Shown here: positions 32,978 to 45,938 of the stretch, one piece after another
Layout of the letters: each line of letters starts with the position of its first letter
Numbering within the stretch: position 1 is the first letter of the stretch
From: Agrostemma githago
Lineage: Eukaryota > Streptophyta > Magnoliopsida > Caryophyllales > Caryophyllaceae
Reading direction: 5' to 3'
DNA length: 64,000 nt
Assembly: GCA_958450325.1 (NCBI GenBank)
Contig: OY288251.1
Span: 15,876,976 to 15,940,975, forward strand
The notes under the pieces: generated by a model
The model's database searches: none
What the model saw: the letters and a program-made list of their open reading frames with translations, nothing else
What the model was told of the DNA's origin: nothing
Program-made: the position numbers and the translations under genes

Positions 32978-35977
32978 TAAGGATAAGTAGAATTTAACAT
33001 AAATTACCTCACTCGAAAAGATAAGGATACAAAGTTTTCATAAAAATTTTACTTCAAAAGAAAACTTTACAACTTTCAAAGTGATACGAAATCGAATGCA
33101 AATATTTATTCCAAGAGGAATTGGGCTAAGCTACCCGAAGTTTAAAATCTTTTAATTAATGAAATCGTAAAGTAAAGTTATTTGATAAAATAACGATGTC
33201 AAATAACATTAGTAAACAAACTCGAAGGAAACATGGTAACCAAAACATTTTCAAAATAAAAGTAAAAGAATTTGATTAAGAATAATTCGATAATATTTCG
33301 TTTTATGACAAAACAAAATTTAGTTTGGAGAAATCAAATTTTGTTGTTAGTAAAAATCGAAGCACTCATCAAAAATTTTGAACAACAGATTGAAAAGTTT
33401 ACTGACAATAAAACGAAAACTAATTTCAAAATGTTAAAATTTCGAAAATGTTATCAAAGTAATTATGAAAGTTTTCAAAAATGTTATCAAACCCGAACAT
33501 TCAAAATAATTTCGACAATGTAAAAACAATTTATGTCATAATCATATAGAAATCAAAGTTTTTGGAAATGTGAAAGTCTTCATAAATTCCGTTCGCTTGA
33601 AAAATCAAAATTTGAATTAATTTCAAAATACTTTGAAATAATTTGTTAAGGCATTTCGAAACAGGTCTAAACATGTGTTATCAACCAAAAATAAAACAAA
33701 AACGTAGTATACGGTTATGAAATTTATAACTCAAGGTGTTAAAATTTTACGAAAACCCAAAATGCTAAATTGTTCAAAGTTTTTACAAAATGGGGAGTTT
33801 TAAAATTTGAAATTATGCTTCAAAATGTTAAAATTTCATGAAAATCAAAAATTTGAAGATTAGTCAAACATTTCATAACATAAGTCTGGGGAAAAATAAT
33901 AAATGGATAAATAGAGTCAAAGTCAACGACAAATCAAAACAAAAGTTTTCAAACCCGATAAAGAAAGTCGAAAGGGATTGGCTGAAGAAGAAGCGGGATT
34001 CAAGAGAAGCTAAGGGGACGGTGAATTTGAGAGTCAAATAGAACTCTCAAGAATTGAAGAATTAAATTAACCATCTTGAGATTCCCGGTACGACTCCCAC
34101 AACCCGGGTCCCTAATTTCCATCAAATAACGTTAAGTCCAATATCGGTACTGGGTGGTCCTACTCAATCTACAACCTCCAAAATCATCAACTGCCACAGC
34201 CTCCAAAATTAAGCCTTACATACTTATATAATCTTTCAATTAGTATGGTAAGAATCCACAAATGATTTAGACTAATCCATTAATTAAGATTCTAACGGTC
34301 ATCAAAACATACCCAAACTTGTAATCACTAAGGCTCGTAATTCAAAGCTCATAAGGTCTGAACTCGAGGTATACTTCAAATTTCTCGAATAAGGAACACT
34401 AAATAAAATCCACCAATTAACAATATTCGGGCACAGAATACTCAGATTACCAACATGTTTATAATGCCACAAGTAAAGAAGTTGGGGAAAGTATAACAAG
34501 TCCTCAAACACACTCAAACCTATTGGTAGTGGCGCAAACACTCACATCTTCAAACACGTCATTGGGCTAAGGTTTCTAAAAATTCCACCAAATATCACAT
34601 TGTATCACTGAAACCACCAAAATATTTATTAACTCAACGAAGCCACAATTTCATTGGTCTAGGGTTATAACAGTCCCAATAAGATGATCCGTATAATAGT
34701 ATTCCTCAAAACAGCATAATAAAACCAAACTGTGATTGTGCAAGATAGTTCTCTTCTCTAGGGACAACAACAATTTATCCCAAGTTAGATCACTCAATCT
34801 AAAAGTTCATAGGTTACAACCTTAAACGACGATCAACGATCTAATCCTTAAGAAATACGGGTAATCTATGTCAACCAAAATTTCTAACAACATTAATGAA
34901 AACCTTCAATGGTACCACAACACTCAGTCTAACACCTTAAACAATACTCTATGATCCCAAATATTCGCGATGCATCCATTAAATAAGCATTAGGTAAAGA
35001 ATCCAAAGTTATATTATTATTTACACTTGAGTAGGTTCTATGTTTGATATTAGGTATCCATCAAAATATGACATACTCTCTTACTACTCCCAAATACATC
35101 CAACTCTAAGTCCTTTATACGATCAAGTAATTCATAACCCATGCTTGATCAATCTCTATGGTACAATCCTAATTCCGTTAATCAACTAATACCATTAAAA
35201 TCAATTCCTCAAAAGCTCACTAGATTAGATAACAGAGCACAACTCTCAATCCTCAAACCGTTGGTAATAAGGAGTTAACTAAACCTCCAAAATATTTAAC
35301 TTCTAAAAAGGTTCACTAAGACAGAATACGATCTAAACAAAGAATCTCAAGAGGAAGATGGTAAAGTATAATAATAGAAGAAGGACTCACCATAAGAATG
35401 AAGATGAGAATATAAGAGAAGAATTGGAAGAATCAGAGGGAGGAAAATGAAAAAAAAGAATCAATGATCCTAGATAATTAAGATCTTAAACTAGAAGAGA
35501 ATCTTCGGACCTCCGTAGATCACAAAGGAATGTAACTGGATTTCTTCAACTTCACGCAGAGGAACAAGCACACTAGTATTGGGTCGCTCCATCTGGATCT
35601 ACTACTGCAACGTCACGGAACAGGGATCTACTCTTAATCATCTAACCTGTTGTTTGAGCAAATTAAACCGGGGCTGAAAAGTCACCATCGACCTCTTTTT
35701 TGGGGCACAAAGTTGTCCACTCGAGTCAGCAGGCGTTGAGAGTGCCAAACAGGTCTTGTCCCGATCTGGAGCTGCATATCAGCATCTTGTTCTTTCATCT
35801 TCTTCTCGATAAAAGAAACAAATATTCAACGCTAGTCATTGAGTTACAAGAACAAATAATCCTAACAGTTAAGTCCTTATTTGTTTCTACCCATTTCTAA
35901 AAATATTTTTATTTACTGTTTAAATCATTTACTGGTATTTTCCCTAATTTCAGGTGTAAGCGTTGGGAGCAGTGATA

Positions 35978-35988
35978 CTCTGATACCA
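35978..35988 (-). other. Primer binding site (initiator tRNA-Met) of the LARD-like element
   Basis: TGGTATCAGAG on the minus strand, two bases from the LTR end ...GGGGATTACA. Confidence 0.88.
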
Positions 35989-35990
35989 AC

Positions 35991-38900
35991 TGTAATCCCC
36001 TAGAAAATCTAACGTGATACAGTGGCAGAAACACTGTAGAGTCGGGATTAAAACACACTGTATCTATGTCTTAGTAAATTAAAATGGTAAAGTCAAACAA
36101 CAGGCCTTAAATAAAAGGGCCAAAATTTAAAGCAATCCACAAAAGGGGTTGAACAGTCCATAGGACATAATTATAAAAATAAATAAGCAGGATCCACACT
36201 GCTCGCTAGCACACACCCGGAACACGTATACCTGCCATGTTAAAACATAACAACCACAATCAGTGGGGAGCAACGCCAACGTTCTCCCAGCCGTATAACA
36301 GGATTTAAAAACGGTAATTACTATTATAGAAAAATAGTAAAAAGGAAAACTGTAAAACATCATATTAAAATAAGCTTTTAGCGTAAAACAAAATAATCAA
36401 AAGGGTTTCCGAAGAAACATAAAAATATTTGCCAACCTGCAAACCAATTTATATCGATAACAAATAAAATAATCAAAATGGTGCTATGGATAGGATTAAT
36501 GTAGAATCTAGACTTTTCACTAGGATAATACTATAAACTAGCTTCGAGAACTGTAGACTTAACTCATAACAGAATCCAGTCTCTAACTAGGCAACTCAAC
36601 TATAACAGGACTGCGTGCAGCGAGGTCCTAGTTTAAGTAGTGCATACCCCTCCTAGACAACAAATATGTCTAGTTCAGCCGACGGCGACTAACACGATGC
36701 GATATCTAGCTTAAGGTCAAAACATACACTCTCCTGGGCAAAACTACGCCCAGTTCAACGACCAAATGTGCCCCAAATAGACACACCGACTTTATAGCTG
36801 ATGGCAAAAACGTACATCCCAGACTATATTACTCTAAACTCGCACTTGTCCTTATTCCATAACTCCAAAACAAGCCATTATCGATATATAAAAGACATCA
36901 TCGCTATAGATAATAAGAGAACAAAAGGAAAAAAGGATCACTTTCCAAAAGAGGAAACTTTCTATTTTAGAAAACTTCTATTTTTAGAAATTTTACTAAA
37001 AATAGCATCATATCAAAATAGCGAAAATATTAGTTTATACTAAAACCACATTTTTAGTAAACGATATAGATTTATAAAACTAGTACTTTCGGCCTTAACG
37101 ATATTAATTCTTAAAATGAGAACATTTGAGTTAATGTAATTATTGAAACGTCATACAAGTGTTTATAAAATGATTTAGAAATGTCTTAAACATTTTAAAT
37201 ACTACTCCCTCCGATTCATTTGATTCTTTACGTTTGCTTTATCACACTTGCCAATGCACGTTTTGTTTCGTTTTTATCTTTAGTTACGCATTATTAAAAA
37301 TCATAAAAAATTGATATTCTTAATGTATTCATTAAGACAATTTTAAAAAGACTTCACATGACTATGTTTTACTTTATAGATTGGAAATTATATTAGATAT
37401 TCTACCCACTCATGAATAGTGCCAAAAAGTCAACGTAAAGAAACAAATTAATCGAATGGAGTACTAATTAGGGTGTTTCCAAAATTTACAAAACTAAAAT
37501 TTCCTAATTATTATTAGTTTCGACAATACGATTACAAATAAGATTTTACGGCAAATATCAAATTAAATATTTGAACGTCTTTATTTAATTAAACCAACAA
37601 ATATATTTAGAGTATGTTAAGGGATGATTTAACTCTTAAAGTTTTAGATTTAAATATTTTCAAAATTGCTGGAAAAATAAATCTTTTAGGTAAGACGAAG
37701 CATTTTAATGATAAATCGTAATTTGTCCAAAACCAATACTTATTAATTAAAAACTATAATAAATAGTACAAAAATTACGTAAAATATCTAAAATACATTT
37801 ATGGACATTCTGTTCAGAAAAGAAAATTTTCCAGAATGCTTAGTCTCGGTTTTTAAAGGGTTTTCTCGTTAATCGTCTAATCTCGACAATAACGATTAAT
37901 AAAAATAGTAATTACAAAACGATTTAAGTATTAATATCCAAAAATTATTATTAACCTTAAAAATCATCATTTTCTAGAATATACTAATTTTTCAGATTCA
38001 CCAAATTCCAATAAAACCATCATTTAAAACCCGTTTTCACAACTAACGATTCCATTAATAAAACTTATCGTCCTAACATTTTATTAAAGCACTAAAAATC
38101 ATAAAATTACATTTTATTATGAAACCATCAAAACCATATTTTTTTTCCAGATTTTATCCAAAGACCAGAAATTGAAAATTTATACAACAAACGCGGTTTT
38201 AACGATAAACGATGATTTAAAGTGATTAATTAATTCATCCACTTAATAATTTCGAAAAATTATGAAAACATTCATAAAATTTTATTTCATCATAAAGTTT
38301 CACCACGTCAAAAATCAGATTAAAATAAAATGTTTAAGTACTGGAACTAAAAATCGGCTTTTAATCGTTTTTGTTCGTAAACGGTAATAATTCAATAATC
38401 GATAACTAATATCAGAAAAATACTAAATTATTAAAAATTATCAAAAACACCATTTTTACAGAATATAAACATATATTACATGTTTAGGACGAATATTACG
38501 ATTTTACAAATTAATATGGCGATTTAATCGTTAATCTCGTAAAAGGGATAAAAATACCGAAAGATGCAAATTTTCAACTTTTAAAAATTTTCCAGATTAT
38601 ATGACATACATATATTGTCAAAAATAAAATTATAATTATATACATGTAATTACACAAATAAAATCAAGTAATACCGAGTAACATCGACGTTACCTCAAGT
38701 CCAAATCGGAATCGATAATATACTCGTCGGCCTCAGGATCGACCACAAAACCTTAATACACAAAAATCATGGCAGAAAAATACCATGAGAAAAACTAAGA
38801 AAATCAAGGAGAATAACGATCGAAAACAACATCGATATTACCTTAGCGGAAGGATCGTAATGACGATTAATTAGACGATAAAAACGAGACGATTATGACT

Positions 38901-39720
38901 CGAATTGGAGCAAGAATCAGCGTAGGACTGCTGGGGGATGACATGTTTTTTTTAGGGAATTGAAAGAGTATTTTTTCTTGTTTATGAGAAAAATGAATGT
39001 AAGAAAGAAATGGATAGTTTCTAAGCATAAATGATGACAAATTTTGGTGAAAACTATGTAGAAATTAGCCACAAAACAGCCGGCCAAAATAAGTGAGGGG
39101 GAGTATGAAGAGTTTGATAATAAAGTATGGAATAAATGGAAGAAAAATAATCTTACGTTTACGGTTTAACGTGACAAAATGAAACGTATAAATAATACGT
39201 AGTAAAATTTGTGACCAGAAGCTTAGTCGGTCCGAAATGTGAGGAAATGGTCTCAAATAATTTATAAGTTGAAAAAAAGTATAATCGCAAAATAGTTAAA
39301 GGCATTTCAAGGTAATTCGAGTAAACCTCGCGCAAGAAAATAATTATTCGTGAAACTTCGTATTAAAATTATAAATGGCTACTCTTTAGTAAACAAAAAT
39401 ATTTCTTAGTTTAAAATATTATATAAAATGTATTTAATGATTTTTAGGAAGAAGAGTAACTTAAATCCGAGCTTAAAAATGTCAATTCGAAGAGAAATAG
39501 AATTCCTCGCGGAAAACAAATTAGTTTACGAAGAAAATCAAATAAATAGATTTGAAAAAATTAAAATCTTTAAAATTAAAATTAAAAATAAAAATCATTA
39601 AAATCAACAATGAAAATAGAGCTTAGTAAAATGATGAAATGCAAGGCCGAAATGTGACAGAGTTATGACAGAGTCATAACGGTAAAGACTAAAACGCTAG
39701 GAAAAATAGCAGGTGTTACA
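35991..39720 (-). mobile_element. 5' LTR (3730 bp) of the LARD-like element, carrying a MITE
   Basis: Same ends as the LTR at 29478-32941 (minus start TGTAACACCTGC, end GGGGATTACA). Its extra length is explained by the 257-bp MITE at 37205-37461. The right flank CCCAC (39721-39725) against CCAAC (29473-29477) is a target duplication with one change. Confidence 0.92.
37205..37461. mobile_element. Stowaway-type MITE (257 bp)
   Basis: It has terminal inverted repeats of about 28 bases with a few mismatches: CTCCCTCCGATTC... on the left, the complement of GAATGGAG on the right. It is flanked by TA duplications (37203-37204 and 37462-37463). The empty site survives in the other LTR at about 30686-30690 (AATACTACTAATTAGG). 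It encodes nothing; Stowaway elements are moved by Tc1/mariner transposases. Confidence 0.93.
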
Positions 39721-41050
39721 CCCACACCCAGTGAAACACGTATACATGCCATGTTAAAAACATAACAGCCTAAATCAGTGAGGAGCAACGTAAATGTTCT
39801 CGCAGCCGTATTACAGAATTTTAAAAATGTAATTACTATTATAGCAAAGTAGTAAACACAGAAGAAATTGAAACATCATAATAAAAATAAACTTTCATTG
39901 AAAAACTTCACATATAGAAACAACTTAATAAAAATGAGTTTTCCGAAGAAAACATAAAACATTTGCCAACCTGCAAATCGAATTATATCGCTGATAATAA
40001 AATATTCAAAATGGCGTTAGGGATAGAATTAATGTACACAAGGCTAGACTTTCACTAAGGATATACTAAAAACTAGTTTCGAGAACTCAAACACCAACTT
40101 CACACGCAGCGAAGATCCAAGGTCTCTAACTAGGCAACTCAACCATAATAGGACGACGACTTATCAATGCGAGGTCGTCCTAGCTTAAGTAATGTACACA
40201 ACTCCTGGACACCAAATGTATCCAGTTCAACTGACGGCGACTAACACGATGTGATATCTAGCTTAAGAGCACAATGCACATATACTCCTGGATACCAAAT
40301 GTATCCAGTTCAACAATCAATACATCGCAAATGGATACACCAGCCTTATAGTTGATGACAAAACAATACATCCTAGACTATATTACTCTAACCCCACACT
40401 TATCCTTATTCCATAACTTCAAAACACAGTTATTTAACGATATTCAAAAGATATAATCATTATAATAATAAGAGAAAAGGAAAAAATGACCACCCTCCAA
40501 AAGCGGAAACTTTCTATTTTTGGAAACTTCTATATTTAGAAACTTTACAAAAATAGCATTATATTAAATTACTAAAAATATTAGTTCATACTAATAAAAC
40601 ATTTTTATTAAACGATATAGATTTATAAAACTAATACTTTCAACCTCAACGATATTAATTTCTAAAATAAGGTTAAATGGGTTGATGAAATTATTGAAAT
40701 ACCATACAAGTGTTTATGAAATGATTAAAAATGTCTTAAACACTTTAATACTACTAATTTGAGTGTTTTCAAAATTTATGAAGCTAAAATTGCCTAATTA
40801 TTAATAATTTCGACAAAACAAGCATAAATAAGATTTTACGACAAATGTCAAAATAAATCATTTAACGTCTTTTATTTAATTAAACCATTAAACAAATTTA
40901 GAATATGATAAGTGGTGATTTAACTATTAAAGTTTCAGATTTAAATATTTTCAAAATTGCTGGAAAAATAATTCATTTAGCTGAAACGGAGCATATTAAC
41001 AATAAATCGTAATTTTATCCAAAAATAATTACTATCATTTAAAGACTTCG

Positions 41051-41068
41051 ATAAATAGTACAAAAATT
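41051..41068. repeat. Target duplication of retroposon, left copy (18 bp)
   Basis: ATAAATAGTACAAAAATT, repeated with one change at 41643-41660. Confidence 0.88.
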
Positions 41069-41642
41069 GGTAATAAATAACCCTAAAACCTCCTTCCTGC
41101 CTCCTCCAACAAAATCCTACATTCCGCCTTCCTTTGGGGCCTCCATCGATAATTAATCGATGGTAAGCCCCAAAAATTGTTCAATTTTTAATTCCTAGTA
41201 TGAAATTAAATCTCTTATTCAATCAATTTCTCTCTTTTTATGAGAGTTTCGTCCTTTATTTCAAGGTTTCCCTCCATATTTTCAAGGTTTCTGTCCTTTA
41301 CATTAGTATAGGACTTAGTCTTATGCTTATTGACAAGATTAGTTTGTTGATGATTCGTCGCTTGTCTCTTCAATGTATACAAGTAATTTGTTAACGATCT
41401 TTGAAACCAACTGTATGTAAGTTTTCTCTACTTCTTAATCTAACAAAGGATCCCCACATCAAAAGCTACAAGAAGATAGCGATACGAGGTCATGCCGAAT
41501 TGTCAAATCATGTCTTCAGATCCCTAGTTTATAAGAGAAATTGTATTCTTTGACTTTTAATAGATTTGCTTGAGATTATAGGTATTCATTGTAAGTGTCG
41601 TTTGGCGTTCTATTAATGAATTATTCTTTTCGTTCAAAAAAA
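41069..41642 (+). mobile_element. Poly-A retroposon (574 bp), LINE-type insertion
   Basis: An insertion in the old LTR is bounded by 18-bp duplications and ends in TTCGTTCAAAAAAA, the signs of LINE-machinery retroposition. It begins with C-rich CCTCCTTCCTGCCTCC and contains a 21-bp near-palindrome around CATCGATAATTAATCGATGG. A 64-codon frame (41200-41394) has no recognisable domain. It may be a 5'-truncated LINE, a SINE-like element or a processed transcript; I cannot decide. Confidence 0.75.
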
Positions 41643-41660
41643 ATAAATAGTACAATAATT
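41643..41660. repeat. Target duplication of retroposon, right copy
   Basis: Pairs with 41051-41068 (17 of 18 bases identical). Confidence 0.88.
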
Positions 41661-41788
41661 ATGTAAAATAGCTAAAATACATTTTTGGACATTATATTCA
41701 GAAAAATAAATTTTTCAGAATCTGCAAACTCGGTTTTTAAAGGGTTTTCTCGATAATCGTCTAATCTCGACAATAACAATTAATAAAT

Positions 41789-42489
<701 letters not shown>

Positions 42490-44412
42490 ATGATGCCTAA
42501 ATTTCCGATGATCGTACAAAGGTATGTTGAATGTTCCATTTTCGACCTCCTATTTTACTTTTGTTCAACCCTTTTGTATCCCTTTCCTTTTGTTCCACTC
42601 CGGTCATGCATGAACCCTAAAAACCGGTAAAAGGGCATTTTTCCAACCCGATAACCCTAATTTTGAGTTGAAGTTGTTGTAGTTGTACAGTGGTTTTAGT
42701 TATAGAGTCAAAGATGAAGTTTTTTTTCTTTGTTGAAGTTCATGTTGAAGTTCAAGAAGTTTTTATTTCTTTGTTGAAGTTCATGTTGAAGTTCCAATAA
42801 TTGTCATTGTAAGTATGCATGTGGCATCGATTAGGCAGTTTTTTGTTGTTGTTCTGTACATCTGCTGTAGTTGTATAGGCATACGTACTATGTTCTATAA
42901 CCACGCTGTTGTAGTTGTATAGTCATACAATTTACATGCTTCCTTGTTGAAGTTTATGTTAAATTAGTCTTATTTTCTCATGTTCAAATCCCCATAATCA
43001 TCTTTCCAATGATGCATGTGACATAACTGATGCGGGTTTTGTTGTAAAAGTCACATTTGAGGTTGTATAGTCATACAGAGTTTCATAGGCTGTTTGAGAA
43101 GATAAATATTTGAAATTTGGATAGTCATACAGAGTTGGTTATACAGTTACCCGTTTGAAGCTACATAGTCGCAATCGTTATATTTTGTTGTGAAGTCACA
43201 GAATGATGTATAGTCGCACTAGTTATGATGAAAAGTCAGGCGCTTTTTATTGTATAGTCATAAAGTGTTGGTTATATAGTCACCCGTTTGCAGTTGTATA
43301 GTCACACTCGTTATGTTGCAGAATCACGGGCATTTTACTGTAGAATCGCACAGTTGATGCTGTATACTTGGTTGTACAATCACACTCATTACGCATGTTG
43401 TTATTGAAGCACAAAGTCTGGTGCGAAGAAGAAAGTTCGAACGAAGGCTGGTAAGAAGAAGGTCGTGGCAGAGACAATGGTTCGCGACCATGTAGTTGAT
43501 GATAGAGTGGTTGTGGACCAAAAATTGGGTAGGAAGAAGAAGAAGACTGTTGAAGATAAATCGGGGGACCACATCGTTGCCTTAACGGATGTGGGGGGGA
43601 CAGAAATTGATGACGAAAGCAGACGAAAGGAAAAAAAGGGGGTCACATTTGATACACCGGTCGCCGAGTTGGATGTGGGGGGGGGGGACAAAAAATATTG
43701 AGGGAAGCAGGCCAAAGAAAAAGAGGAGGGTCACATCTGATATACCAGCCGACCCCACTGTCGTAAACGTGTCTCGGCGGAGGAAGAGACGGGACCGACA
43801 ACAGGGTCGGCTAGCAGTAAAAGGAGAGGCTAGAGGTCAGCCGTATATTCACTGTAGACCCAAGCGGTTGCACCAGCTGATTGCGCAATTATCGAATGAT
43901 CAGATTGAGGGGGTGCGTGGTGTTGGCTTCGACGGTCTATTGGAACTGAGATATCGAATCGGTCCCCATTGACCACGCGCTTATGTTCCTCCGTGCGTTT
44001 TCTGACGGGTCCCATATATTCCGCGCCTCACGCCGGGAGACAATCGTGGACGTCAAAGTACGACGTCCACGATTGCCTCCAGCTACCTTTAGGACCTCAT
44101 CCGGTGAAAGTGATTTCAACAAAAAACAAGAAAGGAGCAGACTCACCTAACGTGATCAGGTTAAAGAGTGCTTGGAGGAAAGGGTTCGATGTGGTGGACA
44201 GCAGCGGGCCAATAACATTAGGGAGGGTGCACGCAAAGTTAATGGCAACCAAGGCCGCTGACGACGACTTTGTCCGTAGGTTCGTGTTGTTTGCGTTGTC
44301 ATCATTCCTCGCGCCTACTACGAACAACTCAGTGGACCTGAGCCTGCTGGCCGCAGTGGATGATGTGGACTAGATTCGGGAATAGGACTGGTGTACCTTT
44401 GTCCTGCAGGAT
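42490..44412 (+). pseudogene. Broken transposon-associated plant gene (Ulp1/MULE-type N-terminal protein?), truncated by Athila insertion
   Basis: A possible first exon (ATGATGCCTAAATTTCC, 42490-42521) ends at a donor-like CAAAG|GTATGT. An 870-base intron-like region with repeated TATAGTCAC words follows, then lysine-rich coding sequence from about 43410. This contains two copies of an 89-bp repeat, each with a poly-G run; unequal run lengths shift the frame (near 43676-43689). Further frameshifts lie near 43970 and 44060. The last part has LQLPLGPHPVKVISTKN, then VLFALSSFLAPTTNNSV and LLAAVDDVD, a pattern I associate with plant proteins carried with Ulp1-protease/Mutator-like transposons. 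Two stops follow before the Athila LTR cuts the frame at 44412. No host function can be assigned. Confidence 0.55.
42700..43390. repeat. Diverged TATAGTCAC/TATAGTCATACA repeats
   Basis: At least ten words of the form GTTGTATAGTCATAC or GTATAGTCACACTCG occur at irregular 20-60 base intervals (for example near 42919, 43062, 43118, 43208, 43255, 43276 and 43298), within the intron-like part of the broken gene. Confidence 0.65.
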
Positions 44413-45601
44413 TGATCGCCTCCCAATTGGATCGGTCGTTAACGAAGGACGGGGGATCAAACGACATTTATAAGACTCGAGATCACACAAAAACAAACAA
44501 GTATTCGTGGTAAGTCGAGGTCGGTCCACAGGGAACGGATGTATTGACAAGTTTAAAGTGATGTGTTTGATGTCTAGAGGGGGGTTTCTAAGGGTCGAGT
44601 CTACGCTAGAGGAATCACTACGAGAATGGCTAGGGTAGGGAAAAGCGTTAGGGGGAAGTCGGGATTCGGAACATCGAATGTAAGAAGGTCGGGATCGAGT
44701 TTTTGTTGCAACGTTGATAAAAGGGAGAATGCCACCTTTCGGTTTCTTCACCTAACCCACCTAAAAACCCGCTTTCCTGGCGAAGAAGGGTAAGTCTCTT
44801 GTTATGGTAATTTCTACCCCGAGTTTCCCCATATTGATAGAAATGAGTCAAGGTCGGTCTAGTTGGCCGGACTAAAGCAACAATGAAACAACAACCACAA
44901 GCAAGGTAAACCAACATGCAAGCAACCCACCAATACCCCTAAATTCAAATAATCCAAGTCTTCATCCCCAAACCCCCCAACAAGAGATCTACTCACTAAT
45001 CATAATGGAAGAAAACAAAACATTAACTATGGAAAAACTAACTACAACATGCATATTAATTAGATCTAAGGAAACTAACAACAATATGATGAGAAAACTA
45101 CAATCTAACAATTACCCACTAAACTATGAAACTACCAAATTAATCTAGGGAATAATCTAGAACAACATGAACAAGATCTAGAGAAACTAACTACTCTAAG
45201 ATGATCTAAACAAGATAATAATGAGAAAACTAAATTAAAGCTAAACTAGAGATAATAGAGTGGAAAGAAATGTACCAACTATGAAGATCTACAAGAAATA
45301 AGAAGATTGCATGAATAAATGTTGAATCTTTGATGGAGAGAATGAAGAACTTGTCACTAATCTTTCAATAAACCCAACAAATCTTCAATAAAACTTGAAT
45401 AATCTTCTACAAAGTTGTAATCTAGAGAATTGTTGATGTAAACTAAGTAGATCTACTACTAATTACTATGTAAACTACTTGATTTTTAGAGAATTACTAC
45501 TAAAATACTACCAGATTGTTCTACTAATGGATGGTGTAACTACACTAATGGTGGGATCTAATGGATTGTTATGGATGCCTTCGGCAACAAACTAGGGTAA
45601 C

Positions 45602-45608
45602 ATATATA
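45602..45608 (-). promoter_or_regulatory. LTR TATA box of the Athila element
   Basis: The minus strand reads ACTATATATGTTACCC about 85 bases downstream of the box array. Confidence 0.65.
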
Positions 45609-45691
45609 GTAATCTTCTTAATGGGTATTTAACTAAAGCCCAAATCCAGTTTATGCTCCATTAGTGAGACAATCTCCCTTAGCATCTTCAT

Positions 45692-45938
45692 GGGGTGAAA
45701 CTTTGCCCTGCGGTCTTGACGATAATTCCCACCGGGTGAAATTTCACACGGTCAGATTTTCTTCCTTTTTTTGCGTTTTTGGCACTTCTTTCCATCGGGC
45801 AAAATTTCACCCGGTGGGCGAAATTTCGCCCGGTTAGTTTCGTCCGGTGGGAAGTCTCGGAAAATCTTCGGGGAGGCATTTTTACCGTCGGGTGAAATTT
45901 CGCCCGGTGGTGTCTCACCGGGTGAAATTTCGCCCGGT
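45692..45938 (-). promoter_or_regulatory. GAAATTTC-centred palindromic box array in the Athila LTR
   Basis: Six boxes of the form (A)CCGGGYGAAA-TTTCRCCCGG(T) lie at about 45692-45709, 45731-45752 (one mismatch), 45796-45814, 45816-45831 (perfect 16-bp palindrome GGGCGAAATTTCGCCC), 45889-45907 and 45917-45938. The same box type recurs inside the element at 57788-58018. Confidence 0.85.

Larger units (their letters stand above)
32942..35990 (-). mobile_element. Non-coding internal domain (3.05 kb) of the LARD-like element
   Basis: On the minus strand it runs from the methionine primer site (35978-35988) to the polypurine tract (32942-32953). No gag, protease, reverse transcriptase, RNase H or integrase motif is visible in any frame, and the longest frames are under 85 codons. 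The first 650 bases look like a plant transcript leader: a C/T-rich stretch (35400-35440) then ATG followed at once by GTGAGT, a splice-donor-like sequence. Long LTRs around a non-coding domain fit the definition of a large retrotransposon derivative (LARD), mobilised by proteins from a partner. Confidence 0.8.
39726..41788 (-). mobile_element. Older Tekay-like LTR, right fragment
   Basis: Continues the LTR begun at 29254. It follows the family sequence with clearly more divergence than the two LARD LTRs, is interrupted by a poly-A retroposon at 41069-41642, and stops at about 41788 in the middle of the family sequence, where unrelated DNA begins. Confidence 0.8.

Noticed and set aside
33272..34041. 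Short frames of 67-83 codons in the LARD internal domain as remnants of gag or pol
   Set aside because: No retroviral motif in any frame; AT-rich background makes such frames expected.
43280..44917. Several minus-strand frames of 60-140 codons
   Set aside because: They are shadows of the plus-strand broken gene or lie in the LTR U5; no recognisable motif.
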